Source: Chionoecetes opilio | Taxonomy: Eukaryota > Arthropoda > Malacostraca > Decapoda > Majidae | Assembly: GCA_016584305.1 (NCBI GenBank) | Contig: JACEEZ010020299.1 | Location: forward strand, 223,399-287,398 | DNA: 64,000 nucleotides | Direction of reading: 5' to 3' | Shown here: piece after piece, positions 21,582-33,056 of the stretch | Position numbering within the stretch: the first letter of the stretch is position 1 | Layout of the letters: every line of letters starts with the position of its first letter | Made by a program: the position numbers and the translations under genes | The notes under the pieces: model-generated | Told to the model about the DNA's origin: nothing | The model's input: the letters and a program-made list of their open reading frames with translations, nothing else | The model's database searches: none

Positions 21582-22460
21582 GTGGCGTGTTGTGTGGACA
21601 AGTGTGGTTGTACCCGTGCCTGTGGGAGTGTGTCCTGTGTGGCAATGGGTGATGGTGGTGGTGGTGGTGGTGGGCAGTGTGTTACATGTGTGGTGGCAGC
21701 CGTGCCCTTGTGTTCTGTGAGGGAGTAATGAATGGCCCCAGCAGTTGTTGGGTTGGCAGTGCAGGTGTGATTTTCAATAAATGTATCCAGGGTTTTAAAG
21801 GTTTCTCTTCTGATTGCCTTAAAAAACAGTCTTTCCACGCATAAGTTACACTCCTATTTCCTGCTGGTCACATATGTGAAATATCGCTAAACCTTACTCT
21901 GTCCCTCTTCATCTTGGACAGCCGCAGGAAAAGTGATGACAACTGCATTAAAAGACAAGTCCAAATTGTCTACAAATATACAAGACAGTGCGACGAAGTT
22001 AGAAAAAAACGAGGCTATAAATATTTACACCTGTCTTTCATGCAGGATTTTCCATAGAATGATCAAAGTATCCTGGAAAGATGAAACATGGTATACTAGT
22101 ATGAACATTCCCCTAAATATGAAGGCATTAATACAATAAGGCAGAAAATTGCCTAAAAAAGGGGTAGCTAGGTATTTAATGGAATGGGTCAAAAGAAACT
22201 CAAACCACATGGAAAATATTTTATAGTAAAGCACCATGAGTAGAATTAATAACAGTTGGAGTTGTTACACCTGAACAAAAGTAATCATTGAGGCAAATAC
22301 AGGAGCTCCCATACTTACGTACGTTCGTGGGGTTTGTACTGAACTTGCAATGTACAAAAGTTAGTCCAGCATTACTCATGTCAATATTGAACACTGCACA
22401 CACACCACTGTCAAAAGAACAAAAGTACACTACACTTATAGCCCAATATTACTCAACAGT
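21582..22460 (+). repeat. 3' flank of zinc-finger locus, copy 1
   Basis: Aligns with 50753-51630 and, in altered form, with 58872-59560: GTTGGGTTGGCAGTGCAGGT, CAGTCTTTCCACGC, GACAGTGCGACGAAGTTAG. A (GGT)n patch lies at about 21650-21672. This copy has a single unit of the 60-base repeat that is expanded in copy 2. Small open frames here are not conserved between copies. Confidence 0.85.
21776..21781 (+). promoter_or_regulatory. Polyadenylation signal AATAAA (copy 1)
   Basis: AATAAA in TTTTCAATAAATG about 195 bases after the final zinc-finger stop, at the same place as in the second copy (50938-50943). Confidence 0.6.
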
Positions 22461-22904
22461 TGTTAGTGAGCCGGGTAATAATGGACCAGAGTTTCGCGGT
22501 CGTTTTCAGAGACAGACTATATTTTTTTGGCCTGCAATAGGTGCTCATTGTATTGTATAGGTGCATCAAATGATCTCAGTAATAATTTGTATAATGACGG
22601 TATAAATATTTGCTATTCTATGTAATTTTCCCAATGACGAATATTTGTTGAACGGGAAAAACCGTAACGTAAAATTCATACTCTTAACTCCCAAACCGTC
22701 AGTCCTAGAGCGTTCGTACATTACAGCCAAAAGATAGTAAACCATACGTTGATCAAAATATGTTAACGGTCATTGGGCCAAACAAAGTCGCATAAACTCG
22801 TCAGAACGAAAAAACCGTAAAATTCATACATGGCAACACGAGAACCAAAAGTCACAGACCATTGCGGACGGTTTTTCTGAGGCTCAGGGGCGTTTTCGTA
22901 CAGA
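22461..22904. other. No gene seen
   Basis: AT-rich sequence with several CCGTAA words and short frames; nothing recognised. Confidence 0.4.
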
Positions 22905-23012
22905 AAATCCACTTACGGTGGAGATTAAAATAATTTTTACTGACGACAAGTTGTAGAGGGCCACAACTCTATCGGGGGTGTGACCTCAAAATTACATTCA
23001 GACCTACACGTC
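22905..23012. repeat. Repeat flanking the Harbinger-like element, shared with 26565-26690
   Basis: 'acaagttgtagagggccacaactctatcggg' (split: ACAAGTTGTAGAG, AACTCTATCGGG) and AGACCTACA recur in the same order at 26565-26690, just outside the other end of the element at 23016-26506. Both copies read in the same direction. Confidence 0.7.
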
Positions 23013-23274
23013 TTAAGGCCCCCATCCACGGTGCGATCTGGTCGTACGACCATCGGACAGATCTGGTTGGATCCAACCAGACTGGATCGTGAGTGGGGTG
23101 ATTTTGGTCTGTCCGACCGACTGACAGCTGGTCGGATGGCGACCAAGCAGTGTTTGGTTTTTAGATCCGACAGATCTTAGGTTTTAGACCGGATCGCAAA
23201 CCGTGAGTGTGCTGATCTCGTTAGGCCAGCCGTCAGTTTTCGCCACTGACAAACGTCGCGAGAGGACTACCAAG

Positions 23275-23525
23275 ATGAATTGTTTCCTTAATGAGAAGCA
23301 CTTTTGGACAGAATTCATCCAATTATATAGAAACTGAATGTGTGTGAGAAATAAAACCCAAAAAGTAAATAGATAAATTTAAGAAAAGGCACTTATGAAA
23401 TATTGGTAGAGAAACTCGAGGAACGACAGTGAGCGACAGTGAGGCTAATGTTTGAAAACAGTAAAAAATCCAAAACGATATGAGAAGTGTGTTCCGGATA
23501 TATTAAAAAATATCTCTGAATAGCT
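23275..23525 (+). pseudogene. MADF-domain-like remnant
   Basis: Starting from ATG at 23275, the frame gives NEKHFWTEFIQLYRN before a stop. Further fragments in shifted frames give the WEIK/KTQKVN-like, EILVEKLEE-like and KKSKT...R pieces expected of a MADF (Myb/SANT-like) DNA-binding domain, in the right order. At least three frame breaks or stops interrupt it. Calling this MADF rests on the FI.LYR...C.W and Y..LVEKL pattern seen by eye. Confidence 0.45.
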
Positions 23526-23807
23526 TCTGTAATATATGTAAAAAAATTTTTGTAATGTATGTAGTGATGTTTTGTGACTAATGTATTAGTGACTAATGTA
23601 TGTATAATAATAGCCTCTGGTGAAATTTGGGGTGAACGCGGATGATGTTTACGCTCCTCAGTTATGGGGATCAGATTCCATCAAAGTATTCGATCCTCGT
23701 TGCATAGACCCATATGAGAACCGCTGTCCACTGTTCTATCCCACTAACTGGTCTTGAGGTGCGGTCAGATCGTAGTGGGTGGTAGAAAAATTTATCGGGA
23801 TCACGGG

Positions 23808-25130
23808 GGGATGCTCGAAAGAGTTACGGGCCCGTAAGATTACCCTAGGGGACTTTTACCTCATAGCCCTCTAAGAGAGATGCTCAAAACCCTTTTTTCT
23901 CACTTGGTACGGGACCCGCGAGGCTAAGGGTGGTCGGGGGCACCCGTAACTCCCTAAGGGAGTGAAATTTGAAGCGACAAGACATCAATAAACAATAAAT
24001 TTACGAGTTGTATCACTATATTTTATGTTTATTGTGTATTAAAAGAGCCATTTCATGCTTCCTGTTTGAAATGTGATGTGTTTATTTTCATCATTTACTC
24101 CCTATATATAATCTAGTTAACATACAATACCCATACTTTAATAAATTCATCAGGGCAAACCTATAGATAAAATATATATCGATGACTTCTTGAATCAAAA
24201 CGTATAGTTCATCATACAAGTTTTGGGCCGCTAAATGATCCGGTGGTGGTGGTGGTATCACTGTCTGACGTACTAGTACACACGCATGTATACACACAAG
24301 CAAGGATTTTTATAAAGTATACTATCCCTTTCACACAAGTGTCAAAGTGTGTCAAGTGAGGTGTTAGCCCCACCGTGTGTCTTGTCTGACCTAAAGAGCG
24401 AACGCGCAGTTCTCGGGCCACTATAACAGAGTACCGCCTGGGCCACGGATACGGCATACGTACGTCGCGGGTCAGCAGTGGTCTATAGATACTAATTTCG
24501 GGCACGCGGGACTCGAACCTATGATCTTGCATCAAGGATAACCCTGGGGTACGTCTCTGTAGTAATCAGTGGGAGAACATTACGCTGAAAGGCTAAAATG
24601 GCAGCTATGTATTAATCGTAACATTCTGGGGTAGTGAGCTAAAATCGGCCCTATTTCGGAAATCGCCGATCTTAGCTCAAACACGGCAACATAGTTTTTA
24701 GGTTTAGGTTAAGTTATGTTTAGGTCTGGTTTTAGCTTAGGTAGGTTATGATAGGTTTTTTGTTAATTTTTGTAGAGTTATTTAGGTTAAATAAGCGTCC
24801 GCGGGACGATTTCCCGAAAGGGGGCCCCTTTTTGCACAACAGCGGCATTTGATTGTCTTTAAATGTATTTTATCGGGCTCCCTGACAGCTGAGAGCATGA
24901 TGATTGGCTAGATAAAGCCGCTCATGCGAGGCGCTGCTCTGTGAGTGGTTAGCAGAAATTTTCCCAACATATCCCTAGAATATCCCTTATTTCCCCACCC
25001 AGAGGCCACCGATAACCGTACCGGAGTGACGGCTCGGTACGAGTATCTCCCTCAGCCCCCCCTCGTAAGGTTATTGTAGCCATACCACTCGTAAGTTGTC
25101 CCCTTTCGAGGATTTTCGAGCATCCCTGCC
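23808..25130 (+). mobile_element. Element A, tandem copy 1
   Basis: Starts GGGATGCTCGAAAGAGTTAC and ends TTTTCGAGCATCCCTGCC, with the same internal order as 13695-15080. Small indels are scattered through it. It is directly followed by a second copy in the same orientation. Confidence 0.85.
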
Positions 25131-26459
25131 CAGGGGGAGATGCTCGAAGAGTTACGGGATCGTAAGTAGTACCCTAGGGGACTTTTTAAAACCCCATAGC
25201 GCCTCTAAGGATATGCTCAAACCGTTTTTTTTTCACTCGCTACGGGACCGCGAGGCTAAGGGTGGTCGGGAGCACCCTTAACTCCTTAAGGGAGTGAAAT
25301 TTGAAGCGGCTAGAGATCAACAACAATAAATTACAAGTTGTATCACTATCCTTTATGTTTATTGTGTATTATAGAGCCATTTCCCTACATCCTGTTTGAA
25401 ATGTGATGTGTTTTATTGCTTCAAATTTAAATATTCATATTTAACATACACTACCTATAGTACTTGTAATAACTTCATATCAGGGCAAACCAATATATTA
25501 AAATTATATTCGGTCGACTTCTTGAATCAAAGGTTAGTTCATCATACAGTTTGGCAGCTTTTAAAAGATGCGGTGGTGGTGGTGTTTCAAATGTCTGACG
25601 TACTAGTACACAACGCACGTATACCCCACAAGCAAGGATATTTAAAGGTTATACTATCCTTGCACACAAGTGTCACGGTGTCACAGTGAGGGGTTAGCCC
25701 CCCTTGTGTCTTGTCTGACCTAAAAAGGGGAACGCGCAGTTCTCGTCCACTATAACAGAGTACCGCCCGGGCCCACGGATACGGCATACGTACGGCGCGG
25801 GCCAGCATGGTCTATAGATACTAATTTCGGGCACGCGAGACTCGAAACCCATGATCGCGCATCAAAGGGATACCCTGGGTACGTCTCTGTAGTAATTAGT
25901 GGGAAATTTACGCTGAAGGCTAATGTGGCAGCTATGTATTATCGTAACATTCTGGCGATAGTGAGCTAAAATCGGCCCTATTTCGGAAATCAGGGGCCCA
26001 TCTTAGCTCAACACCGGCAAACATAGTTTTTTAGGTTTAGGTTAGTTATGTTTAGGTCTGGTTTAGCTTAGGTAAGGTTTATGATAGGTTTTATTAAGTT
26101 TTGTAGAGTTATTTAGGTTAAATAAGCGTCCGCGGACGATTTCCGAAAAAGGCCGATTTTAGCACACAGTGGCATTTGGGCTCTTTAAATTTATTTATCG
26201 GGCTCCCTGACAGCTGAGAGCATGATGATTGGCTAGATAAAGCCGCGTCATGCGAGGGGCTGCTCTGTGATTGGTTAGCAGATTTTCCCCCCACATATCC
26301 CTAGAAAATCCCTATATTCCCCACCCAGAGGGCCCCCGATAACCGTACGGGAGCGGGCGGCTCGGTACGAGCATCTCCCTCAGCCCACCCTCGTAAGGTT
26401 ATTGTAGCCATACACTCGTAATTGTCCCTTACGAGGATTTTCGAGCATCCCTGCCCAGG
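25131..26459 (+). mobile_element. Element A, tandem copy 2
   Basis: Starts CAGGGGGAGATGCTCGAAG at the last base of the previous copy and ends TTCGAGCATCCCTGCCCAGG. The head-to-tail junction has no spacer, so one terminus appears to be shared or the pair arose by unequal exchange. Confidence 0.85.
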
Positions 26460-26684
26460 TCGTCGGATCAGAAACGTACGACCAATCGAATCGTGGATGT
26501 GGGCCTTTAGTCCTCCAGACGCCACGAAGCTCACCCGAAACCCCTCCCTTACACTTTACACCCACAGAAAAGCCACTTACCATCGAGATTCGAAAAATTT
26601 AATTAACGACAAAAGTTGTAGAGCGCAGAAAACTCTATCGGGATTGTGCCCTCGAAAATTGCCGTAAGACCTACATTAAGTCGC

Positions 26685-26915
26685 CAAGACGCCGGAAAGG
26701 GTCACTTCTCATAACAATATCGCCTCGTTTGCTCTGGTGTTTGTCTGTTTTGTAGTTTTTTATTTTTTTTGTAGTGTTTTTACCTATTTTTTAAGAGTTT
26801 GGGACATTTGATAGTGTAGTTTTAAGTTTGTTTTTGTTGTGTTTTTGTTGTTTGTTGATGAAGGACATTTTTTTTGTAAAGAGTGTTTGTTTAGTGTTGA
26901 GTTTAGGGTTTGGCT
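26685..26915. repeat. Host repeat flanking the split hAT copy
   Basis: Copy of 6588-6811 with some T-run differences, ending in the same GTTTGGCT target site (26908-26915). Confidence 0.8.
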
Positions 26916-27153
26916 CAGGGTTGTGAACGATAATTATCGTATTTTTACGATAATTTTTACTATCCCTACGATGTACGATGCATGGTTGAGAATCGTACAC
27001 CCAAAATACGATAATTGACTCACAAATATTATAGTCATAAAAAAATTGTCATTGCAAAAAAATTTAAAAATTTGGTGGCAAATTTCGCGGAGAGAGAGAG
27101 AGGAGAGAGAGAAAAGAGAGAGAGAGGAGAGAGGGAGAGAGGAGAGAGAGAGA

Positions 27154-27206
<53 letters not shown>

Positions 27207-27570
27207 AAAGAGAGAGAGAGAGAGAGAGGAAGAGAGAGAGAGAGGGGAGAAGAGTTTTGAGTTTGACTTTTGGTCCTTTGCATGACATGGATTTGGACCG
27301 TTGCTTGCCGCTTAGAACGCAGATTGTGAGAGGGTATTTAGCAAGGTTAACCTTACCAAGACAAAGGTAAGACACTGACTTCTAACGGAACCATACTTGG
27401 TTCTCTTCCAGCAGCGCAATGTGTAAGGGAAAAGGGAGATTGTTTTACTTTCATCCCTACACATGATATGATTGTCATGAACAACTGACACACTATCAAT
27501 CATTATAAGCGCCAGCTGACAAGGGGATAAAATAAGAGAGGAGGAACAGGGAATTTCCTCTTTTCTTTCT
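26916..27570 (+). mobile_element. hAT-like element copy 2, left part
   Basis: Starts CAGGGTTGTGAACGATAATT and follows 6812-7310 closely to TTTCTGAGGATG, then breaks. A (GA)n tract at 27088-27256 is much longer than in copy 1. The rest of the element resumes at about 36936. Confidence 0.85.
27088..27256. repeat. (GA)n microsatellite
   Basis: About 170 bases of GAGAGA with occasional extra A or G. All Glu/Arg-rich and Leu/Ser-rich frames over it are repeat translations. Confidence 0.95.
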
Positions 27571-27869
27571 GAGGATGCTAACCAGAAAACATTGCATACG
27601 GGCCGGCATCAAATCAGTTGTCGGTAAATCACAAACGACATATTGGCATTAGTGAGTCGGCAAACCCGTAATGAAGTTATCGGCCTGGCTGAGGACCAGA
27701 CAACTTTTGCGTTAATTGTTTGCACCCAACCCCGGGACAGTGTGTCGGTTAGCGTACGTTTCTGTGTCAGATCTGTGTCGGCAATCCGTAACCAAACTAT
27801 TGCCTCAACTACTGAGCCACAAAACGGGCCGAAAAATCTTAAATCGTCGCCATAAGCGGCGCTAACACA
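27571..27869. other. Unclassified sequence inside the split hAT
   Basis: Moderately GC-rich DNA with open frames of 70-92 codons on both strands (27643-27855 plus, 27609-27887 minus). No domain is recognisable and the frames mirror each other, so a gene is not claimed. Confidence 0.3.
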
Positions 27870-28210
27870 GCAACTGTATCGTGCCACAAGCAGGCCGATT
27901 TAGCATCCAAATAGTGCCATAAGCGGGCTAACACAGCAACTGTATCGTGCCACAAGCCAGGCCGATTTTAGATCCTAAATAGTGCCATAAGGAGGAGGGC
28001 CTACACCCAGCAAATCCTGAATCGTGCCACAGCAGGCAGATTTAGCATCCAAATTCAGTCCCACAAGCAGGCCGACTTAGCATTTGAATACTGCCACAAG
28101 GCAGGCCGACTTAGCATTTGAATAGTTTGCCACAAGTGGACCAATTATAGCAGTTGAATAGTGCAACAAGGCAGGCCGACAAAGGCAGTATTGAATCGTT
28201 TACCGATTCC
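27870..28210 (+). repeat. Minisatellite with GTGCCACAAGCAGGCCGA core
   Basis: The first part repeats at about 82 bases (TGTATCGTGCCACAAGC at 27875 and 27942), alternating GTGCCACAAG and GTGCCATAAG half-units. The later part repeats at about 37-40 bases (TAGCATTTGAATA and CACAAGGCAGGCCGACTTAG). Around eight cores are visible. Confidence 0.85.
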
Positions 28211-28238
28211 CCCTAATGCGTGATGTAGCACGCCGATA

Positions 28239-28749
28239 TTAGCTACCCCGCCGGATAGCTACCCACCTGCACACGAGTACGCACCGTACGGCAGATGACG
28301 TACACAGGGAAAACATTGGCCACGCCTTCCTGGACCAGAACATATCGTCCAAGATTCGCTTATTTAACCTAAAATATATATATGTCTACAAATAACTTAA
28401 CTCCAACCTATCCAAAATTTAACCCAAACCTAAATCAAACCTAAACCAAACCATTAAACTTAACAAAATTAGCCATTTATTTTTTTAATGATAAATGAAA
28501 GGTATATTAGGTTAACTTAAGTTGGATTATAAGTTAAGTTAAGGCTTGGTTTAGATTTGATTTAGGTGTGGTTAGGTTTTCAGATAGGTTGGGTTTTAAG
28601 TTTTGTAGACTTATTTTATTAGGTAAATAAGCGAATCGGATGATAATGTTCTTGGTCCTGGAGGGCGTGGCCAATGTTTTCCTGTGTGACGTTCATCGCA
28701 AGCGTCGTGCGTAGTCGTGGCAGGGTAAGCTATCCGGGCAGGGCAGCTA
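28239..28749. mobile_element. MITE with about 130-bp TIRs
   Basis: TAGCTACCCCGCCGGATAGC at the left mirrors GCTATCCGGGCAGGGCAGCTA at the right. The mirroring continues through 'aaaacattggccacgcc' and TTCGCTTATTTA. The centre is AT-rich with CCTAAACC and GGTTTAG words. It has no coding capacity. The target duplication is unclear. Confidence 0.85.
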
Positions 28750-29284
28750 GTTTTCCCCCCCCGGGCGCGCTTACACCGCGACCACTTTTTAATGGAACAG
28801 AGTGTTTGTGAATGGAATAAACTTGGTGCCAAGCTGGTTAATGGTTCTCAACTCTTACAGTATGAAGCTAAGACCAAATGTAGTGCAACACAGAATTAAA
28901 AATTATTCACTATTACTACTTCAATCCAAGCCATAATCATCAGTTTCGGCTGCAGTATAATTCAGTCTTGCCGTGAGTGAGGCAGGTCTGGCACTGGCAG
29001 TCAGCCAATGCAATTCACAATGTGTGCCTAATACACCATCAGGCCGATTTGCTACAGAATAAATACTGTAAATGAAACAACAATAATGTGTATATATTAA
29101 ATATACTTTTCATAGACTCATATCACTGTTTATTGTTACAAAGAGTGAAAAAAAGTACTAGACAAATGTGGAGGAAAAAATTTCTATTAATGAACAAAAC
29201 AACTAACGAAATAAAGAAACAACTCATGAATTTTGAAATTTACAAATAAATAATTAAATAGATAAATAATAAATAATATAGAGA
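28750..29284. other. No gene seen
   Basis: AT-rich sequence with no supported frame or repeat. Confidence 0.5.
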
Positions 29285-29330
29285 TTATACATATATATAT
29301 ATATATATATCATATATATTATGGGGAGGA
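29285..29330. repeat. (AT)n microsatellite
   Basis: TATATA run beside the tRNA-like segment. Confidence 0.9.
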
Positions 29331-29420
29331 GGGGTAGCGGCTTCTAGATGTGGTTTGTAGCGTTTCCTCGACTGGCGTTTTCGGTGACCCGAGTTCGATC
29401 CCCGAAGAACCCAAACAAAA
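29331..29420 (+). mobile_element. tRNA-like SINE head, degenerate
   Basis: A-box-like TAGATGTGGTTTGTAGC and B-box-like CCGAGTTCGATCCCC are spaced as in a pol III promoter, but the acceptor arms do not pair. It is taken as a SINE remnant and not a tRNA gene. The poly-C run at 29497-29530 follows. Confidence 0.45.
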
Positions 29421-29729
29421 CCTTTCTGTCACGTCGAGTGGCCTAAGAACACCCACATGTGCCCATCAACTCTACCTTCGACTGCGAGTGTTCCTTCCCC
29501 CCCCCCCCCCCCCCCCCCTCCCCCCCTCCCATCGCCACGGAGGACACAGGGGGGCGGCATGAGCCTTAATCACAGGGCGTCACTATAAGAATTCTGCCTG
29601 CGCACCACGGGCGAGGGACCAAACCATCAGAGGCCCTCAACGGTGAACCTCCAGAGCCCTACCATCTGGAGCCATGGGTTCCACCAACTGCCTACAGGCG
29701 CTATAGGCACAGATGTTAAAAAATTAATA

Positions 29730-29886
29730 TAAAAAAATATATATTATATATATTAATATATATATATAATTATATATATTATATGTATAGGCCTATATTA
29801 TATATAATATATATATAAGATATATATATATATAAAATATATATTATATATCTATATAAGATTATATATATATATATATATATCAA
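29730..29886. repeat. (AT)n-rich tract
   Basis: Interrupted TATATA repeats up to the start of the GT-rich satellite. Confidence 0.9.
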
Positions 29887-30125
29887 ATATAATTATAAGC
29901 GGAAAGTGGGTTCTGTCTGTGCGTTGTGGTGTTGATTCTGTGTGTGTGTGTTTGTGGGTGTGTGTGTGTTTGTGTCGTTGTTGGTCGTTGTGGTGTGGTG
30001 TGTGGTCATGGTTCCCGCCCCCGTGGTCGCAATCACCTCATATGGCAAATTTGGGAAAATCAGGGTTGACCAGGGGAAGGTGTTTTTTTTTTTTTAAGCC
30101 AACTTATGATATGATTCGATACTTT

Positions 30126-30171
<46 letters not shown>

Positions 30172-31700
30172 CAGCCTCTCTATAGCGATAATTGTGAAAA
30201 CAAAAATGTGGGGGTTGCGAGAATGAGGAAACCTTGATGTTTAGGGGATGGGTATGGCGTGAGTAGTTTGATGGGTGGGGGTTTGGGGTGATGGGTAAAA
30301 TGGGCGTGTGGTGTTGTGATTGTGTTTGATGGGTGAGGGGAATGTGCGTGGGGGGTGATGGGGTGAAATGGGTGGATGGTTGGGGGGGTGATGGGTGTCA
30401 TGGGTGGCGGGAAATAGGTTTGGGGGGGTGATGGGTAATGGTAAATAAGCGAAAGTGTGTCTGTCTGTTCTGTTTGTCTGTTCGGTCTAGTTTTTGTGTG
30501 TGTGTGCTGTCACTGTGTGTCGTTGGTTGCTGTGTTTGTGTGTGTATGGTATAGGGTCCGCCCCCCGTGGGGCGCAATCCCCCTAGCAATCACCTCATAT
30601 GGCACATTTTTGGAACGGGTTGCCCAGGGGCAAGGGTTTAAGCCGAATACGACGAAATTATGAGATGATTCGATCACTTTTTTTTTTTTTTTTTTTTGTA
30701 GCAGCCTTATTAGCGATATTTGGGAAAAAAAAAAGTGGGTTGCCAGAAATTGATGGAAACCTTGATGTAGGGGGTGAGGGTAATGGGTGACGTGAATGGC
30801 GTGAGGGTTTTTTTTCGTGAATGGGTGGGGGAGGGGAGGGTGATGTGGTGGTGTGGGAATGGGTGTGTTGTGGGTGTGATGGGTGAGTGAATGGAGGTGG
30901 GGTGGTTGAAGGGTTGATGGGTGAGGGAATAGGTGGGTGGGGTGATGGGTAATGGTAAATATAAGCGAAAGGTGTCTGTCCTGTCGGTCTGTCTGTCTGT
31001 CTGTGTGATGTTGTGTGTGTGTGGTTGTGTTCTGCCCTGTTGTGGTTATAGGTTACGTTGCCCCGGGCGCAATCACCTCAATGGCAACATTTGGAACCGG
31101 GGGTTGACCCGGGGAAAGGTTTGTTTAAGCCCCCAAATTATGAGAGTGATACGACACTTTCTTCTTCTTTTTTTTTTTAGCAGCATAGATTAGCGATAAT
31201 TGTGAAAAAAAAAAAAAAAAAAAGTTAAAAGTGAGGTTGCGGAATTGGAGGAAAACCTTGATGTAGGGTGTATGGGTAATGGAGTGAAGTGCAATGGGTG
31301 GGGTTGTGGTGATGGGTAATGGTAATCGGGTGTGTGGGAGGTTTCTGTGGGGTGCTGGGTGAGTTGATATGAGGTGGGGGGAGGTGGTGTGATGGGTTTG
31401 GGGGTGAGGGGTGATGGGGTGAGGGACTAAAAAATACCGGTTGGGGGTGTGATGGGGTTGTGATGGTGGCGTTTGTGATGGTTGTGATGGGTTCGGTGGG
31501 GCGCGTGATGGGTTTAATGGGTGAGTGAAGGAGTGAGTTTTGTGTGGTGATGGGTAATGGGTGAGTGACATGGAGTGGGGGGGTGATGTGGGTGGCCCGT
31601 TGGGTTGGTGGGGTGATGGGTTAATGTGTCCTTGTGAAGGTGAATGGCCTAGGTGGGGTCGTGATGGGTCTTGTGGGGTGTGAGTATGGGTAAGCGTGAC
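29887..31700 (+). repeat. GT-rich satellite, three units of about 480-560 bp
   Basis: Each unit runs: ATAAGCGAAAG, a TGTCTGTCTG/GTGTG stretch, a GGGCGCAATCACCTCA motif, a TTTAAGCC segment, ATGATACGA-like words, a poly-T run with TAGCAGCC, TAGCGATAATTGTGAAAA, ACCTTGATGTAGGG, and a long GGGTGATG patch. CAATCACCTCA recurs at about 30028, 30589 and 31070. The poly-T at 30129-30168 is about 40 bases. Long frames here, including a 210-codon minus frame, are repeat translations. Confidence 0.85.
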
Positions 31701-32930
31701 GTGAACCTGGAGTTGGAATGTAGTGGTGGGGGGCAAAGGGACGAGGGAATACAACATTTCTAAATCCTGATTTCAGGAAAGTTAGCAAACAGGGGCGTGC
31801 ATTAAATCTGGAGAGTCCCTCTAGTGCTATAAGGTGGGAACCGAAAAGGTACCCTTAACCCACCATCCCCCACCACCATTATACCTCCTCTCACCACCAC
31901 TTCAATCCCCTCCGCAGGAGGCAGTCGAGCAAAAAACGTCGACCCAGCGAGCACGGGCTATTTCGGCTCAGTAATAATATATGTCAAATTTTCACCCAAA
32001 ACGTATAGTTATAACAGGGAAGACTCTTATGGCTCTTTAGGGAGCTGTTTCATCCATTGCTTCATGAACTATTCATGTACTATATGTACTCATATGTGGA
32101 CAAAGTCATGAATATGAGATGCCTGCAAAATCTAAAATGATGAAACGCAGAGAATAAAATTGGATAAGTCTATCGATCGTCTTAACTTCATAAGAATTAT
32201 GGGAACAATCTGACGTTAAACAGAAGGAAGAAGGAAAATTTAGCCTGAAAGCTATCAATCTCTGTAAATTAGGTTAGGTAAGGTTAATGGAAAAAGATAA
32301 CGAAATGGTTATTCAGGAAATTATCAGGGTTACCTAAACCAATGAAAACGTATACTTATACGAACAGAGGTGTTAAGTCTCAACCCATAGCAAAATCGGA
32401 TAAATATTAGATCCCACCCCATCTGTCAGATCTTGCAGGGCAGCACTGGTGTACAGGTCCTGTACAGGAGGCCATGGTGTCCTCTTTTGTTTCTTAAGAT
32501 AAAAAACATCTTGGGATAAAGACCAATTTGTCCTCATGCTTCACATGTGGTGCCTTCTTCACCAACCTAAAGGCCTTGATCACAAGTGGCTACTTGAAAA
32601 AGAAAAACGCTAAGATTAGATTTTTCAGATTCCGATTGCAGTTCATAAGTTTACATAACTTTGCCAGGATCTTATTTGTTTATGGCCAATAATCTTCACA
32701 AAAAGAGATTGTTCAACCTTGCAATCACCTCAATTACACCTTTACAATACAAATAGACCGACAATCAGGGCGTTACCGAGGGAGGAGGCCTGGCGGAGGG
32801 CCCCCCTCCCCCCTTTACAAAGAAAAAAATTAGAACCAATAAAGATATAGATAGCACAATAATTTTATTATACGATTTTTATAATTTACATGAGAGAGTA
32901 TAGATGGCTAATTGGGTGGATCTGCGACGA
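31701..32930. other. No gene seen
   Basis: Mixed unique-looking sequence. The segment around 32400-32770 has a few minus-strand open pieces, but none is long or recognisable. Confidence 0.4.
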
Positions 32931-32939
32931 ACTATATAG

Positions 32940-33024
32940 AAGCTATCGATGCTATAAGTAGAATGTATAGATATATAGAGGATATATATATATGATATAT
33001 AAGATATATAATGCTCATATATAG

Positions 33025-33056
<32 letters not shown>

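Larger units (their letters stand above)
23016..26506. mobile_element. PIF/Harbinger-like element with nested insertions
   Basis: The left end AGGCCCCCATCCACGG mirrors the right end CGTGGATGTGGGCCT with few mismatches. Both ends are flanked by TTA (23013-23015 and 26507-26509). A TTA/TAA 3-bp target duplication is typical of PIF/Harbinger. Just inside lie GGTCGTACGACC-type words at both ends. The interior includes a MADF-like remnant (23275-23525), which fits because Harbinger elements often carry a second DNA-binding protein of that kind. No DDE nuclease was found. About 2.65 kb of the interior is two element A copies. Confidence 0.6.

Noticed and set aside
27015..27375. Several 79-103-codon frames rich in Glu/Arg or Ser/Leu
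   Set aside because: They translate a (GA)n microsatellite in different frames; the same holds at 42254-42559, 53048-53335 and 60194-60482.
31125..31757. 210-codon minus-strand frame
   Set aside because: It is His/Pro/Thr-rich because it runs over the GGGTGATG patches of the satellite; no domain and no conservation between satellite units.
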